64,000 nucleotides of DNA from Cristatella mucedo (lineage: Eukaryota; Bryozoa; Phylactolaemata; Cristatellidae): contig WPIO01000003.1 of assembly GCA_009760855.2 (NCBI GenBank), positions 11,584,001 to 11,648,000 on the forward strand, in the 5' to 3' direction. The notes under the pieces are model-generated. The model was not told the DNA's origin. It saw only the letters and a list, made by a program, of their open reading frames with translations, and did not search any database. Below, piece by piece: positions 34,515 through 49,345 of the stretch. Positions within the stretch are counted from its first letter, which is position 1. Each line of letters begins with the position of its first letter. The position numbers and the translations under genes were made by a program.

Positions 34515-36334
34515 GTAGTGTGCTGTGTGTGTGTGTGGGTGTCGTGTGTATGTGTGTTTGCCCGGCGCGGGTGTTTAGGCGCACGGATGCGACCGTCACA
34601 TCTACATTACTCGTGGACATTGTGTAGCAATTCTCGGTGTTTGCCAAACAGCCACACTACTAGCTGTGTCCGATGACCCCTGACAGCTACCGAAAGCCGC
34701 CTAGGGGCTTTGCTTTGCTATCAAAACTAAAAAGACACAAATCCAGAATCAGACACAAGGCACTAGTCCATGGAGGCTCTATGTGGACCCGTTCCAACGG
34801 GTGACATTACATTAAATGATTAGCACACAGTGTTGCCAGACTCGTCACACTTTGCTACGTACGCGACCCGATGTTTCTTTTCATGTATATCACTTGTTCA
34901 TCATCCGAGCACGTTCTAGGGTAGATTTCCACAGGCATAAAGAGTTTACCAAAAATAAAACGGCGAGGACGGGGCGGCATGGTACAATGGCAGGTATGTG
35001 TATAGTGAATGGCACTGCACACTAATAACTCCATTTGAGCCCTTTAAGGCCGACGACATCAGGAAAGCAAAGCAACCCAACCAATTTAAAACCTAGCGGT
35101 ACATGCAAGAACCAGCTGTGTGCCTGCATATGGCACACCCACTGATTCTTTAACCATGTTTTTGAATACACGGTAATTGCAGAAATGTGGCATCAGATTT
35201 TGCCCCCTTCTAATCTTATCCAATGATAATCCATCGTATCCAAATAGTCACAGGATGTTCATTACCCACTTTGCTAAGCCGATTTTGTTTCAGCCCCTTC
35301 CCAATTTACTTTTTTTGTAGTATCGAAGAGGCCTTACCCTGAAAATCATTTATTGAAAAGAAAAAACAAAGAAAGGCAAGAGCTTTCCAGCAGCAACTAG
35401 GTGCATACCCTGCAGACACGTGCCACATCTACCCACATGAACTACCAAGCTGGACAGTGATCATACAATATACAGAGCCATTTCGCGACAAAGGATCTCA
35501 GTAACAACAAGTTTTCGATCAACGAACACAGATAAATGCTAAAACAGATGAAACAGCTGGACGAAACTAAAAGACAACCACATTAATGCCTACAATACAA
35601 ACCAGTTACTGATATTCAAGAATGAACGACAATGGATACAGCTATCATATGCGGCATCAGCAGCTATGCCCCATTGTTACCTGCCACATATCTTGATTAC
35701 CAGAAATACCAGCTCCTGGTTTCATTCCATATCATTGCTGCGTCGGCTGCTGCTACTATCGTCAGCTGTTCCATGAGTTGAAAGGTATATGCGAGCATCG
35801 GCACAGACTCAGTAGTAAATCAAACGTCTGCTATAATTTATAATGATCGGATCAGCCTGTCATCACTGCTCTCCAAGCCCCAGTATACGCGCAGTCACTC
35901 AAGTATGTGCTCGACGGCTTTTGGATGCCATCAGCTCAGTGCAAACTGTATCACCTTTAATCTCACAACCCGGATGAAAACATCAAACTGATCTTAAAAT
36001 AGCCAACATATCCAACAGCTGGATAAACGACCATATACAACCGACCAGGTAGAGGCACTGATATAATGGCTTTTCGGACAATCCACTAATACAAATCCTG
36101 ATGATGGGAGCAATCGAGCCAGGCGCAAAATATTACAAACAAACAAAGACTACCAGAAGTGAACTATGCAGCATGACATCCGACTGCCGGAACTATTCAG
36201 TTGAGCAACCAAGCAGGTCATTTATTGTGTAAATAAGAGAGAGGGAGAGAGACAGAGACAGAAGACAAGAGATCGAAGAGACAGCACGGTGACAAACCAT
36301 TCAGGCATTAAGAGGAAGGCGAGATAGACAGAGC

Positions 36335-36335
<1 letters not shown>

Positions 36336-36370
<35 letters not shown>
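36336..36370. repeat. (GA)n microsatellite
   Basis: About 30 bp of pure GA within a longer purine-rich tract. Confidence 0.9.
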
Positions 36371-36373
<3 letters not shown>

Positions 36374-37268
36374 TAAAGAAAGGAGATGGGAAAAGAGATG
36401 AAAGAGAATGGACCAGGTGTAATTAAGTAAAATGCAAAGAAGCAATGGTGCGACCATCAAAGTTGAATATCACTCCCCAAAGTACCAAAGAATCATGACA
36501 TAACGGCAGGACACGACTCAGCAACGACCACTAGAATAATGCCAGAGGAATGACACACACAATCAGACTCATGCAATTACTTCAAACAACAAAGTGATAT
36601 CAAACAGGTGGCTCACATGCAAGAATGCAGCAACAGCAGCCAGCCTATGACGATCTGCGCACTGCCACAACACTGCCTAGGCATAAAATACCGCCAAGGC
36701 TGCCTATAAGAAATACTCCTTTTTAAAACACTGCGACTCATTTAAGAAACTCACATTCATTAGCAATCAAGATCAAACCACAAGCGATGGCAATAACAAA
36801 AACAACGTGGCTCAACACAGAGCACAAAGACAGAGACAGAGACAGAGAGAGAGAAAGCGAGAGTGAAAACAGACAGAAAGACTGAATCAGACAAGACCAG
36901 AAAGCTCCACAGCCAGCACAGCCCTCTATGAGCCAGTGCATGAAAAACAGCTCGATCAGCCACAGCCTCTGCCTCCGCTCACTCCAATCAGCATTCCAGT
37001 TGCTGCCAAGTGACAATCTGGTTCATCTTACATAAGCAGGTTTCCTCGAACAATTACAATAGTAAAGTCCATGAAAATGCAAAGACATTATTAAAAAAAC
37101 ATACATCAAAAAATCTTGGTCACCATATCATGATCCCGAACCCTCTATTTATTGCTACGACATAGGCCGAGCAACACAACACCACACACACACACCACAT
37201 CTGATATGTAGCGTCGTGTCTATATCGTATCAAATGTGTCAACAATGATGTTTATGTTTATTTAATGT

Positions 37269-37285
37269 GTATATGTGTTTGTGTG

Positions 37286-37316
<31 letters not shown>
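37269..37316. repeat. (GT)n microsatellite
   Basis: GT array with one GC interruption. Confidence 0.9.
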
Positions 37317-40300
37317 AGAATGTGCGCACAGTATATGATTCATTCAATCCATATAACTCAAAATAGCCATCAAGCAAAGGTTGTATGTTAGAAACACTCA
37401 GGAACCAGCTTCTTGTATTCGTCAGGTCTCAGATCATCAAGACCAGACAAATGTTCCCTAGCCACAGGTGGCTACAGCTATCAGTCTGGTAAGCCATGAG
37501 TCCCCCTCCCGAGCTAGAAGGCCAGCAAGCTTACCCGACACTGTTTTGATCAACAATTCCCCACACACTCAAATAACAGCAAAGCAAGCAATTACTACAA
37601 CATGGTTGCACCCAGTACCATATACAAAACAGGCGGCTAGCACATAACCTCTTACAGCAAGAAAACATGCCAGGCAAACAGGCACCAGTGAACAGTCCAG
37701 AACAACAGGCCAATATGACCAGGATCTCAAGCTGGCAGCCATCTGAACCTTATGTGCTCTGAATGACTTCATAAATCAAACCATACATGAGACATTACCA
37801 GATTGGAGCCCGAGTTCATTGATTTCAAAAGCAGTACTGCAGAGCATAACCATTATTCCTCTATGGTTCTTGATGAACAATCATGAGAATACAGTTAATA
37901 CACAAGACAGATCCACAATTGCATCTCTAAGAACAAAGGAATTGCACATCTACTTTGACTCAGCCCCAATCCTACTTTAAGCTAAACTACGACCATTACA
38001 CACATTCTAAGCACGAGCTTAATGACTATCTTTACACCTCACCCACTATGAACAATAAACATCCCTCTTTAACCAGTTTTCTACCTTGGCTATTCCGCAA
38101 AAAAACACATAACTCATTGGAACTATTGGAAAGTACACTTTTCTAAAAAGACAGCTTATTGAAGTCTGGTTACATGATGTGGATCTCCTACAGCATGTAG
38201 GTCCACGTTCTTCATATACCGTTAACCCTATAGTAGCAGCTATTCACTATTCATATTCAAGCAGTCAACGACTGAACTCACATTATTCGCTATCTACCAT
38301 TGGCTTTCATCAGGCCACTGCACTTCGACTTCGTACAATGCAAATATCATAATTCACAAGACTCACTACTAAGACCACCGTGTCAAGGGGCTGTTTTCCA
38401 ATAACAAAGGATTATCCTGCTATGCTCCCAATACTTACAGACGGGCTTCGAAGCCTTTACCACTGTCTTCCATCAAGAGTAGCATCATAAGTTCTTAATA
38501 TTATCGCAATATTATTTTACTACAACATTCATTATCAACAAAGCCATCAAGTGGTCCAAATAAAGATTCGGACACAAACAGGAAATCACAGAATCCGGTC
38601 TCTTCATCCTTAAGCACAATAAGTACGAGCGAAAGACCACCAACCCCAGAGCAATGGTAGCAGTCACCCAGCGGCAGTTAGCCGATCAAGCTTCTGCACG
38701 CATCTGCCATTGCTAATCATACCCAATTGGTTGCACAGTAGTACCAAGCAAAATAACGGATTGTATCCAGTTAAGTTCAGTAACTCAAGATAAATAGTCT
38801 AGAGCACGAGGAAGGTCAATGTAACCACATACGAGTAAATCAGAATCAGTCTTGACGGCTAAACTATCAACTCTAATGTGCCATATCAGATCACAGCAAC
38901 CAAACAAGGAACTAAAATAGCAGACTGGAGTCTTAGCAGGGTAAAAAAGTATACACTTCACGATTCAATTGGTGAATTCCTTCAACGAGCAATCTCATAT
39001 TGCTCAAGCCAGATAAGTGACAGCAACGTCTCTTGCAAATGCTGTACTACACAATAAGGAGCTGCTAAATTAGCGTTTATTTCATTCTTATTTTTACTAT
39101 AGAGAAACCATCGGTATGCCAAACATGGTGGTTCTGAGGTCTCAACAAGTCGGATCCAAAAATGTTAGCAAATTGCACTACAGTTGACTCACTAAGACAT
39201 TTAGTACCACGGCCCAGGATATTTGACAACGAAAGGACTTCAAGCACCACCTACAAGCAAGAGAAACCAAATCAGAGACCAAACTCTTCACCCAGCCGAT
39301 GTAACACAGGATAACAATCATATATCGGGCAACGTTGGTATTGGCCTCTTCGATCAATATTGCAAAATGCATGCATGGTCGGCAGACAAACAAATCAGCT
39401 AACACCACCCCAAAAGCAAATCATGGGTAAGCAGGACAGCAATAACACCTAGAATTAACATTCAACTGGTCTCCCAGATGCACCCATACAAGTTAAACGG
39501 ATGTCCATTTTTTATGAAAAGTACTACTGGCAAATGAAACTTCTGTAAAAATGAGTTTTTAATAATAAATTAATAATGCCTAAATCTTTACTACAGAGTT
39601 CTGCACATAGCTAAAATAGCAAGCAACCTTCAATACCAGTTGAAGGTCATGTTATGTTTTAGATCGGCCATCTCTAGTATTAAGTGGGTATCTCATTACT
39701 AGGTCATCAGTATGCTAAGCACCTCTGACTTTGCACCTGCTGCAGCACGATCCCAACATATACACAATATAACAACAGCAAAAAGGACTACAAAATGCAT
39801 ATGGAAGCCACTCATTTATCTACATGACAACCATTAATCTAAATATCAAAAATTAGGTGTGTAAAAATAGTGAGTTTCGTACAACTTTCACAAATCTTCT
39901 AAACATTCATATAAAAACTGTAATCTACAACAAATAAACAACCAGACAAATAAAATCAACTATATTGATTAATACTAAACCTTAAATAACAAACAGCCCT
40001 TCGTCCACTTATACTGCACTAGTAAACAGTGAGCACACTCTCCTCAAGTTATACATAGGTGTCAAGCAATCATCAGCATCAAGCACAAATACACAACATT
40101 GGTTCAGAACAGAGCTAAGCAAAGTACTGACCACTTTCCTTACACAGACATACAAAAACTCGGCAGCCACCTCTGACGTCGTATTTGGAATGGTTAGCAA
40201 GCCCAGCCTACAAAAGATGTGATCAACAGCTGGGAGCAAAAACACCAAAACAACACACACAACCCAGTCAGATGGGACCAATTGGACAAAAGCTTTTTCA

Positions 40301-41309
40301 CACAAAAACAAAGAGCCATCAAAGTTCTAAAGGCAATAGTTCATATGACCATCCACAGAACCGGATTAGGCAGACCCTGATGAATACATTTGTTGTATAA
40401 CAGCCTCAGCATGCCAAACACTGCCACTCAATTGCAGTAGAGCAATTATTTGGCCTTCAAACACCAGGGGGCAAGCATAGCCGACTACCGGCACTTACAA
40501 TAAGCATACAGACCACGGGTCAAACCACTGGGCAATCATCACATGCTGCCCCAACATATATGTCTCTCTGCACTCTAGTCCTCCACTCTCTCCACTTTCA
40601 TAACCCCATTACAAAGTGAAAACAACAGTAGCCTTTAACTTTGCTTTTTCCCGGCAGCTAGAGTGAGCGCATCTCCATGCATTACTTGTGCACCATTGCT
40701 CCAGTGACTCTTATAAAACCATATATGCTGAATCTGCATCTCTAACATCTCTTCACTTAAACTGCTAATCACGAAGACTCGAGCATTAGTTCTGGCAAGC
40801 AAATCGACAACTACCAAATTTTTATTGATAGAATCATACCATAATTTCCTATTTCTAGCACTTGAAACATAAGATTTCCAACTTTAAGATCTTTCACATT
40901 TCCACAAACAAAGAATCTATAACCTGGCTTGAAGTAATACTATGACTCCAAACAGTTCGGCGGCGCAGACATCTGGGTAGTTCAGCTAATTCAAACTCAT
41001 TCAAATTCCAGGATTACTCAACTCTAAACATTTGAATCCAGATTCATTTTACAAATTGTACAATAACAAAGTAAATGTTAAAATAATTCGCTAGTAAACA
41101 ACCTAAGAAGATAATCCAGGTGCTTTAAAAATAACTCCAAATTTAACAACAACCAAGGTTGAATGACAAACAGAGTATCACATCCCACAAAATAAACTCC
41201 AGCATATCTCAGTAGCATACCACTACAATAAAGACGTCCTGTTATAACTCTTCACTACACGACCACAACTCTCAATCAAATCACCACTTTCAAGCTCATA
41301 ACGTTGCCA

Positions 41310-41920
41310 AAATGGGCCTACTTAAACAGGAATATCATATCAGTTGGTCCGGTGGGACATCCGTCTCGACTTCTGCAAACCCTACTTGGAGCACTTCCGG
41401 AAGAACAACACAACGTTACAGTCCAGTACATATCTCGTCAACAGCATCTGTCGAGCATCAGTTGCCACTTCACACCCTGCTGACATACATTGCTGGTTCC
41501 CCACATCAACCAGCACATCTCCACTAAAGTTTTGACACTAACTTTGGTCCTTCATTCTCTAGCTCTAGCCTGAATATTGGAACTACCTCAATCAGACAGG
41601 CATCGTACACTTACACTCTTCTGACTCAAGTCAGCTTAAACAGCCTCGAACTAAATCTTTGGAGACGTACCTCTTATGCTTTACGGTCAAAGCCAGGAAC
41701 TCACTTCAAATGAAGTCACACATCCACGCTGACTTGGCATTTCAAAAGATGTAAACACACCTGTTCTTCACAGCCTTCTGGGATCCAGTCATGAATTCTC
41801 AGCAGTGCTTATGCCTGCTGAGGCTATCATGTTACCATAACTACCATGACATTCTTCCCTTACAGCATGTGAGTGGCTCACAAATTTAGTTCTCAAGATA
41901 TTAAAAAAATGTCTTATTAT
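41310..41920 (+). mobile_element. LINE-B degenerate copy
   Basis: GGACATCCGTCTCGACTTCTGCAAACCCTACTT and later TGGCATTTCAAAAGATGTAA and CCTGTTCTTCACAGCC parallel LINE-B. Many single-base indels leave no open frame. Confidence 0.65.
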
Positions 41921-41944
41921 CATCTTCAATCATCGATCATCATC

Positions 41945-42640
41945 ATCATATAATAATAATAATGCACTTGATAAAAAAAGCGCACATCAGAGAACAAATC
42001 TCTCTGCTACATTCACTACAAAGGAAATACAATTGAATGAGTAAATCATGCTTGATAAACAAACAAATGAACTAACATAGTTAAAATTAAATACACTGGT
42101 CAAGCACATGCAAAAGTTAGTAGCAGCACTACACAGTCTTTACATAAAGCACATCAAGGACCAGAATCAGGACACAAATACCATCTAAAAGATGTTTCAA
42201 GATCTTTTTAATGTGGTCAAGTCAGGATGTTCTGAGCAGGTTGGGAGAACAGTTCAGCCTGAAGAACATAAGAACTAAATCTAGATCTCCACAAAGGTTT
42301 ATTACGAATCTAGTAGACTGTTAGTTCAAAAGCCGGGTGGTATGATCTTGGCCGATGGGGGAGTATATCTGAGAGATAGGCTAGACCAAAAAATGAAGTG
42401 ACCTAAAAGTGAGCAAAAAAAACCTTAAGTAAATCCGTTGTAGTAGCCAGTGGGTCAAAGAGAAGTGGAGAAATGTGGCAACTGTGCCGCTCGACAGACA
42501 GCCTAAGCTGCAGAGTTTTGCACCAGCTGCAATCACCCCTGTTCAACATGCCAAGTAGTCTAATAAACAGTAAGAGTTAATAAATCGGACTGGATGTCAC
42601 GAATACATGGACCAACTTAGATGTGGTGTCCATTATCTAA
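41945..42640 (-). mobile_element. LINE-B degenerate copy
   Basis: AATAATAATAATGCACTTGATAAA tail, then AATCATGCTTGATAAACAAAC, TTTTTAATGTGGTCAAGTCA, GAGTATATCTGAGAGATAGG, GACCTAAAAGTGAGC and GCAGAGTTTTGCACCAGCTG. This copy keeps the junction AATGAGTAAATCATGC intact, so it serves as the empty site for the nested insertion at 57.35 kb. Confidence 0.8.
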
Positions 42641-44691
42641 ACAAGCCCAATTTTAAATGCATTATGAAGCTGAAAAATACAGACCCGACTGGAGCAGAAA
42701 TGGAGCCTAACAGAGATCGCTTTGGAATATACTTCCAATTTCAAGATACTTAGACAAGCAAACAAAGCACTCACATATCGTACCCAGATCATGCAAGCAT
42801 ATAAGAAGACACTCAGGCACAAAGTGGGTTAGCCAAACCATTACGATCGCACTTTAATCACATACCACATCCTTCTAATATTCTCTTCGACCAAGACACC
42901 GCAATCAGTACCAACTGACAGGACAAGGAAACCATATGGCCCACCAAGCTTTCTCAGCATCCTGCATGGACAGAGTGAGCACGATGCGTTTATAATATTC
43001 CTTTTCATCTAGCATTTGACAAGATTGCTATCAGCCAATGGGTGATAACTGCTATGTAATATAGTGATATGATTCTAGCTCCACAACCACCCATCCAACC
43101 GTAATGAAATAAAGACACAGCCCTAGGTAAACCCAGCATAACCGCAGCATGATTAAACGTGGGTCATGGTCTGCAGCAATACAAACATCGTACTCTGCTC
43201 GCCAACGATAACAGAGGATACCGCTTCAACGCATACCTGTTTCTTAGGGTGCTACACCTTCTGACAGCCGCCTCTATCATCCCAGGATATGGAAAACCTA
43301 GAATAATAAAGCCCACTAAAAGCCTCAAAAGACAATACCCTAAAAGCCATGCACACAAGAAGTAAACAGTGAAGCTGATGCAATGAAACCAATAGGCTCT
43401 AAGCCAACTGATAAATAGAGCATTACCCAATCATTACAACACTACCTAATACAGATTAGACACTCAGCTAGGTGTCTCGACATGAAGTGTTTCGAGATAG
43501 CTGTCTCTCAGCCAATTTCTTCATCCAGTTCGAGCTAAATTCGGGTTGTGAGCCAGCTTCAGATACTCATAGTTGTTGAGTGAACGCGCACTGCGTGAGT
43601 TAATCAAATCAATAAGGGAGTAGGGCAGCAAACAAAGTTCCCTTGCAAGGCTACTCTACGACCCGGACGGCAAGGGCAGGCTATTGGTTTGCTCTGAACT
43701 CAAGAGAGCCATCGTGGCATGGACTCACGATCCCATACTCCAGGGTTAAATCCGATCAAGCATACACTTTACACAAGCAACATCATCGTGTGAAGTTCAT
43801 CGCATAACTCATAACAATCGGCGCATCCGTAAGCCCAGCCAACAAACTGAAAGCAAGAAAAGCCCGGCGAAAACAAAAAATCGGCGAATAAAGATAATAT
43901 TCATTTCCTTTCTCCTCTAACTCTAACAGCATCTTTTAGGTCGTCCATCTCTAGAAGTTACTCCTGTACATTGGATTTATAAAACATTTACATTTAAGCC
44001 AAGACGATATATATTGTTTTTAAAAAACAATATTTGTTATTTATAAGTACATTTTTAATTAAAAAAACTTAACAACAAATCACAATTTTAGGGTCCTAAG
44101 CAGATTAATAGCATTTCAAATTCATTTCAATAGAATAATGATTTGACATACAGTAATTTCAGTTATGAGCTCATGGAACAATGAAACTCGTGGCCGACTG
44201 CTTACTTCTCAACGGCACCCCACAGCCACCATTAGCAGCAACAAGTGAATAACTGAGCTCAGCACCAATAACCAACGGGCCAACCGGACATCGCACCACA
44301 ACATGCACATCGTTGGTCAGAAGGGGATCATAGGCACAAACTAAATGCAAAATACACATAAAAATCATACGATCAATTTACACATACCTATTCAAAGTAT
44401 TACAGAAAAGAAAAGGTTTATCACAATTGAACTTGACACACTAGTACAGGAATGTACAGCAGGTAGAGACAAACAAAAACAAATGTCTTCAGGAGAACCC
44501 AGGCAGACAAGATCTTCAAAACTACATTACAAAGCAAAGTATGATATATAGTTCGGTAAGATTTCAAATTACTCTCAAGTGCATAAAGATGTCTACACTG
44601 TGCAAGCATGCACCCGATGTGTGAGTGTTCTCCTTCACCACACATCATGTCTCTCTAATCTCCCTTCCCATCTTCCTCTCTTCGGCTTTTG

Positions 44692-44698
<7 letters not shown>

Positions 44699-44758
<60 letters not shown>
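44699..44758. repeat. (CT)n microsatellite, followed by (TCTG)n
   Basis: About 56 bp of CT. A TCTG/TCTA array follows at about 44800-44852. Confidence 0.95.
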
Positions 44759-44759
<1 letters not shown>

Positions 44760-44929
44760 GTCTCTGTCATCTCTCCCTCTCTTGTGTCTGCAATATCTAT
44801 CTATGTCTGTCTGTCTGTCATGTCTGTCTGTCTATCTGTCTGTCTGTCTGCTCTGTCTATCCTCACTCAATACTCTCACAATGAACCCAAACGTTGAACA
44901 ATATTCAAAGATGGATTCCATATATGATA

Positions 44930-45020
44930 TAATAATAATATGCTAGTAATAATGCTAATAATAATAACATTAATACATATTCACATCATAAAAAAATCAA
45001 TCTCTTTCTAGAGCACTTTA
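44930..45020 (-). mobile_element. Probable LINE-B tail remnant
   Basis: AATAATAATA-rich stretch followed by AAATCAATCTCTTTCTAGAGCACTTTA. Confidence 0.5.
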
Positions 45021-46479
45021 CGGAATCGATCAAATGGTTAGTGATGCCATTTATTCAGACAGCATTCCACAGAAAACCATTAAAAAAAGACCAAAATTCA
45101 ATTTTGTACGTCAGGAGCTATCTATAAAAATTCTAAACTACACAACTTTGTCACCTACTACCTCTTCTATAACTCCAACTTCTTCGTACCTCTTCCTGAA
45201 CAAACACAAACAAACAGCCATCCATAAGGTCTAATATCATGTAGCTCAGCCAGCATACTACGGTCCATAACTCTTCCACAAAGATTATTGAATTCTAGCT
45301 GCCAAGATTCTTTCACTGCTCAACATCAAATTAAACATCGCATACCCGAAAGATGAAGGTCCGATATTGATCTCGATAAACAGATTGAACCATTCAAAAA
45401 ATGCACTCTTATTTGAATAATATCGATAAATAAATTGACACCAATGACATCAATATCTGCCGAGATCGGTGTTTTATTTACATATACCAACAGCTGGGAA
45501 AACAGTTCGAAACCCAGACCACCCACTTGGCTCTTCATATACCTTTTCTTTTGCCAGAAAAATACAAGGAAAAAATCAAGAAAAACACTATAACATTTAT
45601 CAAATAATCAAATATGTGTTCAAGATACCTTTTGAGAATACAAATATCTTCAGAACTGGGATACAAGATTCTAAGGACTTCCACCATGAAGATATATTAT
45701 ACAAACAATGCTTAACGGATGTAAACAGTAAGCAACAAATCTACAAATAAGAAGATTTACCGATCTCTGCATAATATGTGACTATCCCAACTTGTCGAAC
45801 CATGGTATATCACTAAAGATGCTGAAGCTTGTTGGGGTGCATATATTACTTTTACTACAGCTTCATTTCCATGGTTGATTGGTGCCTTACAATTAAATAA
45901 CTCGGCTAATATCACGTATCGGGAAATTTGAAATGCAGTTCAACTCTGCTGGTTTGACCCTAGTCTTTTTAATTTCAGTTTGATACATTTGGTTCTATAT
46001 GTCCACGATTACAAATAAAAGCTCCGTGACGTTTGATGACTACAGAACATTTATCAACAAAATCAAACATATATTCCATTCTAAGTTAAAAAGCGGACTA
46101 CATTCAATTTCATTCCAATAAATAGTAACCGAGTTATAAATCACAGGGGACCAACTTACTTCAAATGACTATAAAAGTACAAGAAGACATACAAAGTGTC
46201 AAAGCATCTACAGCGATCCACCAGCAAGTTGAGATAAATCCAACAAATGCAAGATAGTATTTTATCTATAGATTTTTGCTTCCGGTTATCTGGAGTTAGG
46301 CTTTGCACAACGATTTTTCTTTCAAATAATGCGGGAAGTACATCGGAACTTTCCATTCCAGTTCTAGACATATTTGTCTTTCGAAAAGGTACATAACAAA
46401 CACATATTCGGTAATCGGACAAACTGCTAGTATTTTCTTGACTTTCCTCTCAACTACTATAATGGCCCTAAAGAGTCTC

Positions 46480-48800
46480 CACTGCTATGTTTCCTAAATT
46501 TGCAACTTTGTTTCAATCAAGGCTGACATTGTTTTCGATTGGCAGAACCTCACCAGAAGGGCAAGCTATTTCAGGAGAAACCAGAGGACACCATCAATGG
46601 AGTCACGACACCAACAATGATACAGTCGTGGCAGCATGGACTGATGCTGGAAAGGCCTGCTTTCAGGCCAGAGACTACTGAATTACCTTCATGCGGCGGT
46701 GTTTTCTTATCAGAGGCCTGCGCGGCACCAGATCTTGTCAGCACTGTCATTTGACTAGTATGAGGCTCAGTGAAAAGACTTGCAGCATTCTCTGGAAAAA
46801 TGTCCATCTTGGCAGCGCACCAGGCTGACTGCGACTCAGATACATGGACTGAACAGAATACGCCGCCCGTCAGTGTTCAACTATGCGAGAATTGAGCTAT
46901 CAGGAGTCTTGGACTACCGTCGAGTGCAGACCCAGCACAGCTTCAATGGCAAGCAGCTCAGTGATTACATCACTTCGGCTGATCATGGCAAGGCTTCAGA
47001 AACTCCGTCCACTAGAGCCGGTGAGACGTGATCCGCTCAGATTAATGGTGCGGCTAGAACCGGAAAAGTGCAAGTAAAAGTCGAAAGAAAAGCAAACAAT
47101 GTCAGCAGAAAGAAAACGAGGCAGTAACTTCAGTAGCGTTCTAGGTAACATTAACCGAAGTTTTAAATTTTGACTGGCTTGACTCTATCAGCGCTCCTTG
47201 GCTCCCTTCTAGTTTATGAAATCGTCTGAGACATGTTCACTGTTGCTTCGCACTCTAAGTCATCGTAAACGTAAACAGCACCGTACACAGCCAGGTAGTG
47301 TCAAAGCTCAAGCTCCAGCTTGTGAGCACACTCAATTTGATTGCACCAACGAACGCAGGACGACCGAAAGTTTGGGGAGGAGCTGGGCTCTGTGCGACTG
47401 TGAAAGCAAGAAGAATAGTGAAATAGCATGAGTAGAATAGACTAGTGAAAAGAGAGCATTGCAATTGTCGTCGATGAAGGCTGAAAGGAAAATGAAGGGG
47501 TCGGATGAAGGGCAAAGGCTTAAAAGGACCAAGGAATGGCAGTAGGCTTGGTGTCATCGGCACTAAAGGCGCACACTATCACAGGAAGGAACTGAAACTC
47601 ACAGGAGAGCGGGTTGGACATTGGAAAATGCTACAGAGCCACCCACTGCACATCGAAAAATGGGGCGCATCAAACGATGTCCTACTCAGGACAATGAGCC
47701 CAGCAGCTCTCAATGAGCCATCCTTACGTATCTTTCCACGGCCAACGAGAGTTACAAGGTCAAATCTGGTATCCTCTCAAATCGAAAGCCACAAATAAAG
47801 AAAATCAGAAAATGAGCAAAGTTGCCAAGGAAGCTGAACAGGACAGAGAAAGCACCTTGGGAACAAGTTCAGTAGTTCACGGCTTTTTGAGAGCAACCAC
47901 GAGCTGAGCACTATGAGGCAGTCATATACCATGCTCAGAGAACTACGCACAAAATGCAACTCCAGAATACCTGCAAGTCCATATCCCAACGATTCCGCCT
48001 CCATCTTGACAAATTCGAGGAGGCACATGACTTACTTGGAGGATGAAAGCAGACGCTTTTGTACGGTAGCTGGACTGAATCGTCTTTCCACCTGGACCAG
48101 CATGACTAAAACATCCCGAGCGCTCGCAGCGGCACATCAGAACTATTGCAGCTCACAGCTATCTAGAGCCCTGTTTGCGTAGCCGTCTATTGTGTGACCA
48201 GTGTTAGTATATTGACGTATAGACTATTGCATCAAGCTGAAAATGATTTCAATTCGTTTGCCTAGCATTCTGCACTACCGATGAGACCACGAGTATAGTT
48301 GACTTCCATTATCCTGTGCCATAAAAGGACAGTTTGGAAGACAATAATGGCCATTTAACTTCTGGGGCGCGAGCAGTCAGATTTGCAACACAAGGGCATT
48401 GCATGATTGCATTACGTACGCCACATCACAAAGGCGGGAAACCTCTGCGCAGAATTAGACTGAGCTATCGTGAACACCGCATTCATCGACTGATCGATGG
48501 AGCCAGAAAGAGGCTGGGTGACCAGATCTCAGCATAAGGTAACGGAACGAGAAAATATTAAGACTGCATCAGATGCCCGGCACCAGCATGATCCACTTGC
48601 GGTAGGAGTTCCAGCGCGCCCTGTCAGCTGCTCCTCGAAAGTCTTCCACGGCCCGAGCTGCCGAAAGCAGCTGAGCCAGAATGCGATATATTTGCGGCTC
48701 GGTGCTCTACAAAAGATGAATGACCACCACATACGGAGGAAGCAACAGCTAGCTAAAGTCAGACCCAACGCAAATCAGAAGAACTTTGCGTTTTAAAGGT
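46480..48800. other. GC-richer unassigned tract with staggered open frames
   Basis: Successive plus-strand frames of 60-100 codons (46539-46754, 46780-47031, 47505-47798, 47913-48182, 48497-48796) tile this tract. It is more G/C-rich than the AT-rich flanks. I recognise no domain in any of them. It could be a decayed transposable element or a gene with short exons; no splice model is supported. Confidence 0.3.
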
Positions 48801-49231
48801 ACACCACTGATCATGCAGCAGCGAAATGTACGCAGACGCTGCTACTGTCAGCATATGGGCATAATTCAGCAGCAGTACAGTGGAATCCCTAAATTAGCAC
48901 TCGAGACATAGATATACAGTCAAAAGACACAAGAATCAACAAGATTTGGGCAGACTGAAAGTGGTAGGATCTCAGTGCCTGGCTGCCTACGTGAAGCTGT
49001 CTTAAGCCAGTGTCTTGGTACATCACAACATAGACCAATAGATTTTCAGAAGAACTGCTGTATTACCTCGAAACCCTATCTGGCATACTGGTTTTGAAAA
49101 TACCTGAGGCTGGAAAGCCGATCTTCGGTATGGACGACCAGGGGAAAAATATGCCCTCTGGCAGAGGAAATGAGACCTGCCAGATCGATCATACTTATTC
49201 TGACTCATCATTAGAGATTACCGATGCTATT

Positions 49232-49345
49232 ATACATATATACGTACTTTCTATCTTCCATATATATATATCTCTATCATATCTATATATATATATATGT
49301 ATATATATATTATATTATTATAATCATATAATATTATATCTATAT
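49232..49345. repeat. (AT)n-rich array
   Basis: Imperfect TATATA/TATCTATA repeats. Confidence 0.9.

Larger units (their letters stand above)
34515..41300. other. Long stretch without recognisable gene
   Basis: Holds a short (GT)n at about 34519-34560, (GA)n at about 36339-36370, a GA/GACA block at 36826-36860 and (GT)n at 37269-37316. All reading frames are short and lack motifs or coherent splice sites. The missing end of SHOC2 was searched for here by eye and not found. Confidence 0.5.
42641..46479. other. No gene recognised
   Basis: AT-rich. It includes a weak tRNA-like word (CAGGGTTAAATCC near 43743), a LINE-B-like tail at about 44930-45020 and microsatellites at 44.70-44.86 kb. Frames are short and unsupported. 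Confidence 0.45.
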
